Shown: positions 34,257 to 44,318 of the stretch, in pieces | How positions within the stretch are numbered: the stretch's first letter is position 1 | Layout: each line of letters opens with the position of its first letter | Assembly: GCF_000384655.1 (NCBI RefSeq) | Contig: NZ_ARQI01000127.1 | Span: 1 to 64,000, forward strand | Length of the DNA: 64,000 nt | From: Brachyspira innocens ATCC 29796 | GTDB taxonomy: Bacteria > Spirochaetota > Brachyspiria > Brachyspirales > Brachyspiraceae | Direction: 5' to 3' | Made by a program: the position numbers and the translations under genes | Notes under the pieces: generated by a model | What the model saw: only the letters and a program-made list of their open reading frames with translations | Databases searched by the model: none | Told to the model about the DNA's origin: nothing

Positions 34257-36680
34257 ATGAGAGTTCCATTAAGTTGGCTTAAAGAATTTGTTAATTTAGA
34301 CGGTTTTACTGTAGAAGAAATCGCCAAAAAAATAACGCTTGCAGGAAGTGAAATTTCATCAATAGAAACAACAGGCGGAGATATTCCTAGTGTTATAATT
34401 GGTAAAATAATATCTGTTCATAAACACCCTGATGCGGATAAATTAAGCGTTTGTAAAGTTGATGTTGGAGATGGAGATACACTCTCAATAGTATGCGGAG
34501 CTCCTAATGTAAGAGAGGGCATATATGTTCCTATTGCTATGATAGGTGCTAAATTGCCTAACGGACTTACCATAAAAAAGGCTTCTATACGCGGTTTTGA
34601 AAGTAATGGTATGATATGTTCAAGATCCGAATTAGGATATGAAGAAATAGAAGGTGTTTATGGTATTTGGATACTTGATGATGATATAGAAAAAGTTAAT
34701 GCTGATAAAGATAGTATTTTGGGAAATTCTCTTTCTACAATAGTTGGAAGTACAGATCATATATTTAATGTGGAAATTACTGCCAACAGAGGAGATTTGG
34801 TTAGTATTATAGGTTTTGCCCGCGAATGTTCTTTGGTATTAGAAAGAAGAGTAAGCATTCCTTCGGTTAATACTTATGATGCTGCGGGAGGAAATATTGA
34901 TATAACCGTAGAAAATCAGGAAAGCTGTTACAAATATGTAGGCAGACTTATAAAAGATATAACAGTTGGTCCTTCTCCAGACTGGATGCAGAAAAGACTT
35001 ATAATGTGCGGAATCAATCCTATCAATAATATAGTTGATGTTACAAATTATGTTATGTTAGAATATGGTCAGCCTTTGCATGCTTATGATTTTGATAAAG
35101 TTAAAGATGGTAAAATCATAGTTAGAAATGCCAGAAATGGAGAGAAAATAAAATTACTTGATGGAAGAGATGTTGATCTTACTGATGAAGTGTTGGTTAT
35201 AGCAGATAGTGAAAAACCTATAGGTGTTGCTGGTGTTATGGGTGGAGATTCTACTAAAATAGAGCCTGAAACCAAAACTATTTTAATAGAAAGTGCATAT
35301 TTTGATCATATAGCTGTAAAAAAATCTACCATAATTACCAATACAAAAACAGATGCTTCATACAGATTTGAAAGAGAGATAGATCATACTTTAACTCTTG
35401 CTGCTTTAAATAGAGTAGTTGATTTAATAGTTACTTTGGATAATGGCTGTAAAATAGCTTCAAGGTCTAAAGAACTTAATGTAAGACAATTTGACTCTAC
35501 TATTATAGTATTTGACTGCGGACTTGTAAAAAGATATTTAGGTCTTAATATGAATAAAATGGAAATATCTTCCATATTTAAAAGATATGGTTTTAAGGCA
35601 GTTGCACTTGGTGAAAATAATTTAAAAGTTGAAATACCTTATTATAGACATGATTTATCTATAGCCGAAGACTTGATAGAAGAAATAGCCAGAGTTTACG
35701 GATATAATAATATAGAATCGAATGTACCTCATATAAAATGTAATCCTATAAAAACTGATTATAAAGAAGTAAGTTTTGTAAAACATAGAATGGCTTCTTA
35801 CGGACTTTATGAAACTAAGCAGTATTCTATGGGCGACAGTAATGTATTTAAATCAATAGGCATAGAAGAAGAAAAATTAATCAAAGTTGTTAATCCTCTT
35901 ACAAGCGAAATGGACGTTTTAAGACCTACTACTTTGGTATCTCTTCTTGATAGTGTTGTTTATAATCAGAATCATAGACATAAAAACGGAGCTTTATTTG
36001 AGGTTGGAAATATATTCTATAAAGAAAATGATAATTTTGTAGAAGAAAAGCATCTTTCAGCTGTTATGTTCGGGCTTTATCAGGAAAAATTATGGAATAA
36101 AGATTCAAGACCTTATGATTTCTTTGATATGAGCGGGGTTGTTGAAGAGCTTTTGATTAAAGATTTGAGATGCACCGATTATAATTTGATACCTAAAGAA
36201 CATAAATGGTTTGTACCTACAATGTCTGCTGAGATAATGATATTCGGAGAGAGAATCGGTATAATAGGAAGGCTTCATCCAAAACTATTATCTATTTTTG
36301 ATATAAATACAGAAGTATATTTCTTTGATATTGATATTAGAAAAACTTTAAAACTTGTTAAAGAAAGAGTTAAAAAACAAAAATTAAAAGATATTGGTAA
36401 ATATCCTGCAGTATTTAGAGATTTGGCTTTGGTATGCGATAATAATATAGAGTTTAATAAAGTTATAAAATCAATAAGCAGATTCAATAATATTATACAA
36501 AATGTTGATGTTGTTGATAGATATGTAGGAGAACAGGTAGGAGAAGGCAAGCAGTCTATAGCCATATCTATTACATACTATGATCCTAATAAAACATTAA
36601 GAGAAGAAGATATTAATAATGCTGAAAAATCTTTGCTTGAAATGCTTAAAACAAGATTTAATATTAGTTTACGTTCTTAA
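34257..36680 (+). CDS. pheT: Phenylalanyl-tRNA synthetase beta subunit
   Basis: This 807-residue subunit has the full bacterial domain order. The OB-fold tRNA-binding domain (about 40-150) has IISVHKHPDADKLSVCKVD and SNGMICSRSELG, followed by the B3/B4 editing domain (INPINNIVDVTNYVMLEYGQ), the B5 domain, a catalytic-like core, and the C-terminal FDX-ACB domain (KYPAVFRDLALVCD...GKQSIAISITYYDPNKTL). It pairs with pheS directly upstream. GAGG lies about eight bases before the ATG. Nothing is missing. Confidence 0.97.
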   Translation: MRVPLSWLKEFVNLDGFTVEEIAKKITLAGSEISSIETTGGDIPSVIIGKIISVHKHPDADKLSVCKVDVGDGDTLSIVCGAPNVREGIYVPIAMIGAKLPNGLTIKKASIRGFESNGMICSRSELGYEEIEGVYGIWILDDDIEKVNADKDSILGNSLSTIVGSTDHIFNVEITANRGDLVSIIGFARECSLVLERRVSIPSVNTYDAAGGNIDITVENQESCYKYVGRLIKDITVGPSPDWMQKRLIMCGINPINNIVDVTNYVMLEYGQPLHAYDFDKVKDGKIIVRNARNGEKIKLLDGRDVDLTDEVLVIADSEKPIGVAGVMGGDSTKIEPETKTILIESAYFDHIAVKKSTIITNTKTDASYRFEREIDHTLTLAALNRVVDLIVTLDNGCKIASRSKELNVRQFDSTIIVFDCGLVKRYLGLNMNKMEISSIFKRYGFKAVALGENNLKVEIPYYRHDLSIAEDLIEEIARVYGYNNIESNVPHIKCNPIKTDYKEVSFVKHRMASYGLYETKQYSMGDSNVFKSIGIEEEKLIKVVNPLTSEMDVLRPTTLVSLLDSVVYNQNHRHKNGALFEVGNIFYKENDNFVEEKHLSAVMFGLYQEKLWNKDSRPYDFFDMSGVVEELLIKDLRCTDYNLIPKEHKWFVPTMSAEIMIFGERIGIIGRLHPKLLSIFDINTEVYFFDIDIRKTLKLVKERVKKQKLKDIGKYPAVFRDLALVCDNNIEFNKVIKSISRFNNIIQNVDVVDRYVGEQVGEGKQSIAISITYYDPNKTLREEDINNAEKSLLEMLKTRFNISLRS

Positions 36681-36698
36681 ATTTACAGGGGCTTTTAT

Positions 36699-37097
36699 AT
36701 GGAATATGATGTAATTTCTTGGGCAGATATAGATGAAGCTATTGAGATTTTGGCTAAACAGATAGAAGATTCAAAAATACATTATGAAGTAATTTACGGT
36801 TTGGCAAGAGGCGGATTAGTTCCTGCTGTTATGCTTTCACATAGACTTAAAATTCCTATGGTTCTCAATATGGAAGAGGTTTGGAGATTAAAGGTAAAAA
36901 ATAAGGCTGCTTTAATAGTTGATGATATATCAGATACTGGAGAAACTCTAAAATATTTTGATGACCAAAAATTTGACATAGCAACTCTTTTTGTGAGAGA
37001 GCATACAAGTAAAATAAAGCCTAGATACAATTATAAAAATATTAATCATGATAATTGGCTCTTATTTCCTTGGGAAACTAAATCTTCAAGCAAATAA
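36699..37097 (+). CDS. Phosphoribosyltransferase (PRTase) domain protein
   Basis: A short 132-residue type I phosphoribosyltransferase. The PRPP-binding motif is AALIVDDISDTGET (about 68-81), and VIYGLARGGLVPAVMLSHRL near residue 35 is the other cofactor loop, as in xanthine/hypoxanthine PRTases. It is shorter than HPRT (about 180 residues) and lacks the usual hood. GGGG precedes the start, 18 bases after pheT, so it is probably in the pheST operon. The base used cannot be told by eye. Confidence 0.85.
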   Translation: MEYDVISWADIDEAIEILAKQIEDSKIHYEVIYGLARGGLVPAVMLSHRLKIPMVLNMEEVWRLKVKNKAALIVDDISDTGETLKYFDDQKFDIATLFVREHTSKIKPRYNYKNINHDNWLLFPWETKSSSK

Positions 37098-37104
37098 TAT
37101 TTTT

Positions 37105-37818
37105 TTAGTTTAAAAAATCTGGAGGGTATTTTTTTACTCTTTCCTTGAATAAAAACTCTATTAGTTTTCTAGTACGTGTCAATAAAAAATATGACCATAA
37201 CTCTATAGAGCTTTGTCCTATTGTATAAGTATTTATTTCATCAACTGGTATTTGTATAGTCTTGGTGGTATTGTAGCTTAAATTTATTTTTAATTCTGCT
37301 TCATAATATTGACCATTTATATTAAATTGAGGAAGCATGTCATGAACTACGCAGTTTCTTACAGATTGAAGTGTTTTAGCCAAATTATATTCATTTTTTG
37401 GAAGCATTCTGTAATTATTAACTATAGATATCAGCATTCCTATATTGCATTGTGCCAAGTCTTCTATATTTGTTATTTTTTCTTCATACTTCTTTCCATT
37501 ATTAAATTTCTGTATAGAAATAAATCCATTTTCTTCTATTTTTTCTTCTAAAAGGATCATAAGTGATTGTTCAAACATACTTCCAACAAGTGTGCAGCTT
37601 GCTTCAAAGTATCCGAAATAATAATTTTGATGAACTTGATAAAGAAGTTTAAGCATATGTTCAATTCTTTTGTTATTTATCTGACCTACATGCATTCTCT
37701 GATATTTCAGAGCTTTTCTTCTAAGTTCTGCTTTTTCCAAAAAATCATCATTGTATCTTTCTTTTAGGCTTAATTTAGGCTGTTTTATTTTTTTATTTTC
37801 ATTTGTATTATCGCTCAT
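37105..37818 (-). CDS. Unknown helical protein with HEPN-like R-x4-H motif
   Basis: The 237-residue protein is cytoplasmic and mostly helical. One segment (FGYFEASCTLVGSMFEQSLM, about 68-87) resembles helix 1 of HEPN-related proteins. Further on, SVRNCVVHDML (about 158-168) contains R-x4-H as in HEPN ribonucleases. No catalytic partner gene sits nearby: it is convergent with the PRTase gene, seven bases away. I recognise no named family. HEPN-type RNase or a structural HEPN are the readings I find most plausible, but this is a motif-level guess. Confidence 0.6.
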   Translation of the reverse strand: MSDNTNENKKIKQPKLSLKERYNDDFLEKAELRRKALKYQRMHVGQINNKRIEHMLKLLYQVHQNYYFGYFEASCTLVGSMFEQSLMILLEEKIEENGFISIQKFNNGKKYEEKITNIEDLAQCNIGMLISIVNNYRMLPKNEYNLAKTLQSVRNCVVHDMLPQFNINGQYYEAELKINLSYNTTKTIQIPVDEINTYTIGQSSIELWSYFLLTRTRKLIEFLFKERVKKYPPDFLN

Positions 37819-37975
37819 AATTTATATCCAAGTTAATTTTTGTATGTATTTTAACATTATTCAAAGTTTATACAAGTTTTATTATAAAAAATAATTTTTC
37901 ATACAGTAAGAAAATAGGTTTAAATTTATTATATATAATATATAATATATTAATTATGAAGCACAAGGAGATGTT

Positions 37976-39286
37976 TTGAGATTAGAGTTAATGCTTGGCG
38001 TCAGATATTTAAGAGCCAAAAAAAAATTTTCGTTTGTTTCAGTTATTACAATTATATGTGTTCTTGGTATATTAGTAGGCGATATGGTAATGATTACTGT
38101 GCTTTCTGTTATGAATGGTTTTCAGGACGATATTAGAGATAAAATACTTGGAATGCGTGCCCATATAAATATTAGTTCTTATAACGATGGGGCTCTCAGT
38201 GATTATAAATATGTTGTTGATAATATAATGGACAATAAAGAGATAACCAGTGCATATCCGTATATAGTTATTCCTTGTATAATGCGTTCTTATAATTTTA
38301 CTATCTTAATTACTGTAAGAGCATTTGAAGATAATATATTTTCTACTGATAAAGATTTCATAAAATATTTTAATTTTGTTGAAGGCAATAACAAAGATAT
38401 GAAAACTAATGAGGCATTAATAGGTTCAGAAATGGCAAAAGATTATGCCTTATCAGTTGGAGATACTATAGATATAATCTCTGCTTCGGGCAGTTTTGAT
38501 AGAGGATTTAAACCTCAAAAAACAACTTTTACAATTAAGGGGGTGTATAAAACAGGATATTATGAATATGATAGCAGAATGGTTATAGTACCGCTTTCTG
38601 CAGGTCAGTCTATGGTTGGCTATAATAATGCTGTTACTGGTGTGGCAGTTAAGGTAAAAAATTTTTTTGATGCTGATAAAGTAGCCAAACAAATAGACAG
38701 TGATTTAAAAGAGTTTTATAATGTTATGCCTTGGATGCTTTTTGACAGGAATTTCTTTCAGGCACTTCATACTGAAAAATTGATGCTTGCTTTGATCCTT
38801 TCTTTTATAATATTAATAGCCGCTTTAAATATTGCTTCAAGCCAGATAATATTTGTAAAAGATAAAAGGCGTGATATTGCTATAATAAAGACATTAGGTT
38901 TGAGACCTTCAAATGTTGCTAAAGTTTTCTTTTTGGAAGGGGCTATAATAGGTGTAATAGGTACGGTGCTTGGTGTGATATTCGGTGTACTTCTTGCCAA
39001 TTATGTAAATGAGGCTTTGGAGGGTATAAGAATAATACTGCAGGTTATAGTTAATATTATTTGGTTTATACCGTCAGCTATTAGCCCTAATATATCAATA
39101 CCTATAGTTCCAGACTTTTTCCCTTCAGATATATACTATGTAAGCGGCGGTCTTCCTTCTATAATACATGCTTCTCAGGTTATAATGGTAGCTTGTATTT
39201 CATTTTTACTTTCAGTATTATTTGCTATAATACCTGCTTATATCGCAAGCAGATATAAACCTGCGGAGGTACTAAGGTATGAGTGA
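37976..39286 (+). CDS. LolC/LolE-type ABC transporter permease
   Basis: The 436-residue permease has the MacB/LolCE layout. One transmembrane helix near the N-terminus (FSFVSVITIICVLGILVGD) is followed by a large periplasmic domain (about 50-265) and three C-terminal helices (about 270-430). The family segment KDKRRDIAIIKTLGLRPSNV marks the cytoplasmic coupling loop. It probably releases lipoproteins from the inner membrane with the ATPase encoded next. The start is TTG at 37976: AAGGAG lies five bases upstream, and an ATG at 37971 runs directly into a stop. The stop overlaps the ATPase gene by eight bases. Confidence 0.9.
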   Translation: MRLELMLGVRYLRAKKKFSFVSVITIICVLGILVGDMVMITVLSVMNGFQDDIRDKILGMRAHINISSYNDGALSDYKYVVDNIMDNKEITSAYPYIVIPCIMRSYNFTILITVRAFEDNIFSTDKDFIKYFNFVEGNNKDMKTNEALIGSEMAKDYALSVGDTIDIISASGSFDRGFKPQKTTFTIKGVYKTGYYEYDSRMVIVPLSAGQSMVGYNNAVTGVAVKVKNFFDADKVAKQIDSDLKEFYNVMPWMLFDRNFFQALHTEKLMLALILSFIILIAALNIASSQIIFVKDKRRDIAIIKTLGLRPSNVAKVFFLEGAIIGVIGTVLGVIFGVLLANYVNEALEGIRIILQVIVNIIWFIPSAISPNISIPIVPDFFPSDIYYVSGGLPSIIHASQVIMVACISFLLSVLFAIIPAYIASRYKPAEVLRYE

Positions 39287-39959
39287 TGTTATAATTAGTA
39301 TAGAAAACTTAAAAAAAACTTATGTTGGTCCTCCTAAAGTTGAGGTATTAAAGTCATTGAATCTTAAAGTATATAAGAATGAAATACTTGCTATAACAGG
39401 AGAGTCTGGAAGCGGAAAAACTACGCTTTTAAATTTAATAGGCGGAATAGACAATATAACAGACGGTATTATAAATATAGCTGGAAATAACATAGGAAAA
39501 ATGAATGAAGGTCAGCTTGCTCATTTTAGAAATAGTTCACTTGGATATGTGTTTCAGTTTCATAATCTGCTTGGAGAGTTTAGTGCTGTAGAAAATGTTA
39601 TGATACCTTCTTTAATGCTTAAATATAACAAAAAAGAAGCCAAACAAAAGGCTGAATATTTACTTGAAACAGTTGGATTAAAAGATAGAATGGATCATCG
39701 AATAGGGGAGCTTTCTGGAGGAGAGGCTCAGAGAGTTGCTATAGCTAGGGCATTAATAAATAAACCAAGTGTTGTATTAGCTGATGAGCCTACAGGAAAT
39801 TTAGATAAAAAAAATGCTGAGCTTGTAAGAGAGCTTTTATGGAATATGACCAAACAGAGTAATGCTTCTTTAATAATTGTTACTCATTCAGTATCTATAG
39901 CCAATATGGCTGATAGAAAACTGCGTTTGGAGTATGGTGAAAATTTAATAGAATATTAA
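39279..39959 (+). CDS. lolD: LolD/MacB-type ABC transporter ATPase
   Basis: The 226-residue ATPase contains Walker A GESGSGKTTLLNLIGG, a Q-loop near LGYVFQFHNLL, the signature LSGGEAQRVAIARALI, Walker B VVLADEPTGNLD and the His switch VTHS. Spacing is that of LolD and MacB partners. The gene overlaps the permease gene by eight bases, so the two products form one complex, most likely the lipoprotein-releasing LolCD type. The symbol rests on partner and family pattern rather than direct proof. Confidence 0.88.
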   Translation: MSDVIISIENLKKTYVGPPKVEVLKSLNLKVYKNEILAITGESGSGKTTLLNLIGGIDNITDGIINIAGNNIGKMNEGQLAHFRNSSLGYVFQFHNLLGEFSAVENVMIPSLMLKYNKKEAKQKAEYLLETVGLKDRMDHRIGELSGGEAQRVAIARALINKPSVVLADEPTGNLDKKNAELVRELLWNMTKQSNASLIIVTHSVSIANMADRKLRLEYGENLIEY

Positions 39960-40002
39960 TCATTAAGAAAATTACAAAATATTAAAAATAGGATATTAGT
40001 TT

Positions 40003-41958
40003 ATGTTAATAAAAAAAGTAAAAGAATTTTTTAAAAAGGATAATAGACCATTTGATTATGGTGCTGTTACTGAAGAGCATAGAAAAAAATATTATTCTAA
40101 TCCTGAAAAACATCCTTATAGAAGAATGTTTTCTTACGCTATGAGGCATAAAAAATTATTTATACCTTCTTTTGTTTTAAGTGTTGGTTATACAATAATA
40201 AATATACTTCCTCCGTTTTTCGGACAAATGGCGATAGCTATAACAGGAGGAAAAAGAGTTGATATTTTGGATAAAATACCATTTGTTGCGGATTTAACGG
40301 CTAAATTTAGTAATATAAATACAAAAGATTTGGCACAGCAGTTTTTAACTACTGACTCTATTGCAAATCCTGTTATAATAGCACAGTTTACATTTATTAT
40401 TATAATAGGATTTATTTATGTTTTATTTAGAGTAGGTTTTGACTATGTAAAGACTTTTCTTTTTGCTTTCACTGCTCAGGAAATAGGAAAAGATGTACGT
40501 GCTGATATGATGAAAGGTCTTCTTAATACTGACATAGCATATTTTAAACAGGAAAAAGAAGGTGATTTAATGAGCAGAGTTATTAATGAATCTGGTACGA
40601 TAGAAAGTTTTTTATCTGGTACATTGCCTAATATGATAACTGTGCCTTTAACTTTAATACTTACATTATGTATGCTTTTGATATTAAATGTAAAACTTAC
40701 TATAGCCTGTTTTGTGGCAGCACCTTTGATAGCTTTGGGTATAGACAAGGTTTCAAAACTAATAAGAACAAGAGTTACAGCACAGCAGAATTTTTTGGGA
40801 AGTACAACTTCTATTATTCAGGAAGATATAAGGGGAATAGAGGTTATAAAAATATTTTCTAAAGAGGATGCCGAAGTTTCAAGATATAAAACTTTATACA
40901 GTGAGCTTATTAATTTAATGAGAAAAATTAGTTTGCTTACTTCATTAAATAGACCTATGACAGAACTTGTAATGATAGTCGCTATGCTTATAATACTTGC
41001 TTACGGTGGATTTTTGATATTTAAAGGGGAAATGCCTTTTGAGTTTTTATGGGGATTTTTGCTTTATATGCTTAATATATCTACTCCTGTAAGGGATTTA
41101 TCTGGTATAATTATAAATTTGCAAATGACTAAAATGATAGCTATGAGAGTTTTTGAAATTATAGATTTACCTGCAGAAAATGTTAATGATCCTACTAAAA
41201 AACAGATGAAACCTATAGAACATTCTATTACTTTTGAAAATGTAAATTTTGAATATCCTAGAAGAAGTGATGCAAAACCTTTTCATTTGGGACCTATTAG
41301 TTTTAATGTGAAGAAAGGAGATGTGGTTGCTTTTGTGGGTAATTCTGGAGGCGGTAAAACTACACTTATAAGTTTAATACCTAAATTATTTACTCCAAGC
41401 AGCGGAGTTATAAGATTTGATGGTATTGATATAAATGAATTAAATACTAGAAGTGTAAGAAATCAGATAGGCGTTGTATCACAGGAAAATATTTTATTTT
41501 ACGGCACTGTAAGAGAAAATATTCTGTATGCTAATCCTGATGCTACCGATGATGATTTAGTGAGAGCAGCAAAAATAGCACATGCTGATGAGTTTATTCT
41601 TAAACTTCCTAATGGTTATGATACACATATAGGTCCTAGAGGTGTAATGTTATCTGGAGGTCAGCGTCAGCGTATAGCTTTGGCAAGAGCAGTAGTAAAA
41701 AAACCTTCTATACTTATACTTGATGAAGCTACTAGTGCATTAGATACAGAGAGTGAAATGTATGTTCAGAAAGCTTTAAATGAGATTATTAATCTTCAAA
41801 CTACATTTGTTATAGCACACAGACTTTCTACTATAAAAAACGCTACTTATATATGTGTTGTTGAAAATGGTAAAATAATAGAGTCTGGAACACATGAAGA
41901 ATTAATGAAAAGAGGCGGTAAGTATCAGTATTTATATTCTTTACAGTTTAGAGAATAG
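40003..41958 (+). CDS. MsbA-like ABC exporter (permease-ATPase fusion)
   Basis: A 651-residue half-transporter. Six transmembrane helices lie at about residues 55-390, with an extra soluble loop near 75-120 (ITGGKRVDILDKIPF). The ATPase (about 405-650) has Walker A VAFVGNSGGGKTTLISL, signature LSGGQRQRIALARAVV, Walker B SILILDEATSALD and the His in VIAHRLST. Homodimeric exporters of this type flip lipids or oligosaccharides. It lies between the Lol-type genes and the rhamnose genes on the same strand, about 30 bases before rfbC, so a role in lipid or surface-polysaccharide export fits. The exact substrate is unknown. Confidence 0.9.
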   Translation: MLIKKVKEFFKKDNRPFDYGAVTEEHRKKYYSNPEKHPYRRMFSYAMRHKKLFIPSFVLSVGYTIINILPPFFGQMAIAITGGKRVDILDKIPFVADLTAKFSNINTKDLAQQFLTTDSIANPVIIAQFTFIIIIGFIYVLFRVGFDYVKTFLFAFTAQEIGKDVRADMMKGLLNTDIAYFKQEKEGDLMSRVINESGTIESFLSGTLPNMITVPLTLILTLCMLLILNVKLTIACFVAAPLIALGIDKVSKLIRTRVTAQQNFLGSTTSIIQEDIRGIEVIKIFSKEDAEVSRYKTLYSELINLMRKISLLTSLNRPMTELVMIVAMLIILAYGGFLIFKGEMPFEFLWGFLLYMLNISTPVRDLSGIIINLQMTKMIAMRVFEIIDLPAENVNDPTKKQMKPIEHSITFENVNFEYPRRSDAKPFHLGPISFNVKKGDVVAFVGNSGGGKTTLISLIPKLFTPSSGVIRFDGIDINELNTRSVRNQIGVVSQENILFYGTVRENILYANPDATDDDLVRAAKIAHADEFILKLPNGYDTHIGPRGVMLSGGQRQRIALARAVVKKPSILILDEATSALDTESEMYVQKALNEIINLQTTFVIAHRLSTIKNATYICVVENGKIIESGTHEELMKRGGKYQYLYSLQFRE

Positions 41959-41985
41959 TTTTATTAATATTAAAAAGAGTTTGAA

Positions 41986-42564
41986 ATGCCATTTATTTTT
42001 GAAAAATTAGATATAGAGGGGCTTTTTATAGCAGAGCCTAGAGTTTTTGGAGACAGCAGGGGATATTTTTTAGAAACTTATAGCGAAAAAGATTTTTTTG
42101 AAGCTGGTATTAATGAAAAATTTGTTCAGGATAATCAGTCAAAATCTACTAAAAATGTATTAAGAGGACTTCATTATCAGAAAAAATTCTGTCAGGCTAA
42201 ATTGGTTAGAGTTTTGGAAGGCGAAGTATTTGATATTGCAGTAGATTTAAGAAATGATTCTACTACTTTTGGAAAATATTATGGAGTATTACTTACAGAA
42301 GAAAATAAAAAACAATTTTTTATTCCAAAGGGGTTTGCTCATGGTTTTATTGTTTTAAGTGAAACAGCAGTTTTTGCATATAAGTGTTCTGATTTTTATC
42401 ACCCCGAAGATGAGGGCGGTATAATTTATAATGATAAAACTATTAATATAGACTGGACTTGTGATATTAATAATCTAATTGTTTCTGATAAGGATTTAAA
42501 ATTGCCAAAGTTTGATAAAAATAAAAAATATTTCTCATTAGACGGTACTTGGATTGGAGAATAA
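41986..42564 (+). CDS. rfbC: dTDP-4-dehydrorhamnose 3,5-epimerase
   Basis: A 192-residue RmlC-type epimerase of the dTDP-L-rhamnose pathway. It shows GDSRGYFLETYSEKDF, the substrate-binding FVQDNQSKSTKNVLRGLHYQ with the catalytic His, and FFIPKGFAHGFIVLSE with further active-site residues. Length is normal. It is the first of four contiguous rhamnose genes. Its end overlaps the longest possible form of rfbD, but the real rfbD start lies after it. Confidence 0.95.
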   Translation: MPFIFEKLDIEGLFIAEPRVFGDSRGYFLETYSEKDFFEAGINEKFVQDNQSKSTKNVLRGLHYQKKFCQAKLVRVLEGEVFDIAVDLRNDSTTFGKYYGVLLTEENKKQFFIPKGFAHGFIVLSETAVFAYKCSDFYHPEDEGGIIYNDKTINIDWTCDINNLIVSDKDLKLPKFDKNKKYFSLDGTWIGE

Positions 42565-42569
42565 TTTTT

Positions 42570-43427
42570 ATGATTTGGATTATTGGTAAAAATGGAATGC
42601 TTGCTAATGATATAATTAATGTATTTAATAAAAATAATACAGAATACATAGCAACAGCTTCAGATATAGATATTACGAATATAGATATACTTAATGATTT
42701 TGTAAAAGATAAAAATATCAAAACTATTATTAATTGTTCTGCTTATACAAAGGTTGATTTAGCAGAAGATGAAAAGGATATTTGTTATAAAGTTAATGGT
42801 GATGGCGTTAAAAATATATCTGAAATAGCATCAAATATTAAAGCTGATTTAATTCATTTTTCTACTGATTATGTATTTGATGGCGAAGCTAATAAACCAT
42901 ACACAGAGGAAGATAAAACTAATCCTATTAATGTTTATGGTAAAAGTAAACTTGAAGGTGAAAAATATGCATTATCATTAGAAAATTCTATTGTCATTAG
43001 AATATCTTGGCTTTATGGTATATATGGAAAAAACTTTGTATATACTATGATAAATTTGATGAACAGTAAAGATAGTATAAAAGTAGTTAATGATCAATTC
43101 GGTTCTCCAACACATACATTAGATGTAGCTTATACAGTTTTTGATATAATAAATAAAAAGAATTTTGATTATGGACTTTATCATTATACTAATGATGGTA
43201 ATATTTCTTGGTATGATTTTGCAAAGGCTATATATAAAAAAGGAAAAGAGTTTAATATTATAAGTAATGACTGCATAGTAAATCAGTGTAATAGTGAAGA
43301 ATATCCTACCAAAGCACAAAGACCAAAATATAGTGTTTTATCTATAGAAAAAATTAGAAAATATGCTAAAATATATGATTATGAGTATAGCTTAAATAAA
43401 TTTTTTGATATATATAAAAATAAATAG
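42570..43427 (+). CDS. rfbD: dTDP-4-dehydrorhamnose reductase
   Basis: The approximately 285-residue RmlD-type reductase makes dTDP-L-rhamnose. It shows the Rossmann motif [46 protein letters not shown] and the catalytic Tyr/Lys in [12 protein letters not shown] chose ATG 42570 because GGAGA lies about ten bases before it and the protein then begins right at the Rossmann strand; an in-frame TTG at 42549 overlaps rfbC. It is followed by rfbA after 14 bases. Confidence 0.95.
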   Translation: MIWIIGKNGMLANDIINVFNKNNTEYIATASDIDITNIDILNDFVKDKNIKTIINCSAYTKVDLAEDEKDICYKVNGDGVKNISEIASNIKADLIHFSTDYVFDGEANKPYTEEDKTNPINVYGKSKLEGEKYALSLENSIVIRISWLYGIYGKNFVYTMINLMNSKDSIKVVNDQFGSPTHTLDVAYTVFDIINKKNFDYGLYHYTNDGNISWYDFAKAIYKKGKEFNIISNDCIVNQCNSEEYPTKAQRPKYSVLSIEKIRKYAKIYDYEYSLNKFFDIYKNK

Positions 43428-43441
43428 TTATTGGAGTTTTT

Positions 43442-44305
43442 ATGAAAGGAATAGTGTTAGCGGGAGGAAGCGGTACAAGGCTTTATCCTATGACAAATGT
43501 TATATCAAAACAGTTATTACCTGTATATGATAAGCCTATGATATATTATCCTTTATCTGTTTTGATGCTTGCTGGAATTAGGGATATACTTGTAATTTCA
43601 ACTGAAAACGATACGCCTCTTTTCAAAAGATTATTACAGGACGGCAGTCAATGGGGTATTAATATAGAATATGCTATACAAAAGGAACCTAATGGACTTG
43701 CTGAGGCATTTATTATAGGTAAATATTTTATATCTAAAGATAATGTTTCTATGATACTTGGAGATAATATATTTTTTGGACAAAGTTTTACTCATATATT
43801 AGAAAGAAGTTCTAAAATTAATGATGGAGCTGTTATATTTGCTTATAGAGTTAAAGATCCAGAACGTTTTGGTATTGTAGAGATAGATGAAAATAATAAT
43901 GCTATTTCAATAGAAGAAAAACCTAAAAATCCAAAATCGCCTTATGCTGTTACAGGCCTTTATTTTTATGATAATGATGTAATTAATATAGCTAAAAATA
44001 TAAAACCATCTTCCAGAGGAGAATTAGAGATAACTGATGTTAATAAAGTTTATTTAGAAAATAAGAAATTAAAAGTTGAGGTATTAGGAAGAGGATTTGC
44101 TTGGCTTGATACTGGTACTAGAGATAGTTTATTAAGAGCTTCTGAGTTTGTTTCATCAGTTGAAAATGTTGAAGGTATGCAGATTGCCTGTCTTGAAGAG
44201 ATAGCTTATAATAACGAATGGATTAATAAAGAAGATATTGATAAAATTGCTTTTAGATTAAAAAATACAGAATATGGAAATTATTTATTTAATTTAATAA
44301 AATAG
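43442..44305 (+). CDS. rfbA: Glucose-1-phosphate thymidylyltransferase
   Basis: A 287-residue RmlA-type nucleotidyltransferase that makes dTDP-glucose. It shows the N-terminal signature [36 protein letters not shown], the metal-binding Asp in [10 protein letters not shown], and [16 protein letters not shown] near the allosteric region. GGAG precedes the ATG. It is the third gene of the rhamnose operon. Confidence 0.97.
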   Translation: MKGIVLAGGSGTRLYPMTNVISKQLLPVYDKPMIYYPLSVLMLAGIRDILVISTENDTPLFKRLLQDGSQWGINIEYAIQKEPNGLAEAFIIGKYFISKDNVSMILGDNIFFGQSFTHILERSSKINDGAVIFAYRVKDPERFGIVEIDENNNAISIEEKPKNPKSPYAVTGLYFYDNDVINIAKNIKPSSRGELEITDVNKVYLENKKLKVEVLGRGFAWLDTGTRDSLLRASEFVSSVENVEGMQIACLEEIAYNNEWINKEDIDKIAFRLKNTEYGNYLFNLIK

Positions 44306-44318
44306 TTATGGAGAATGT

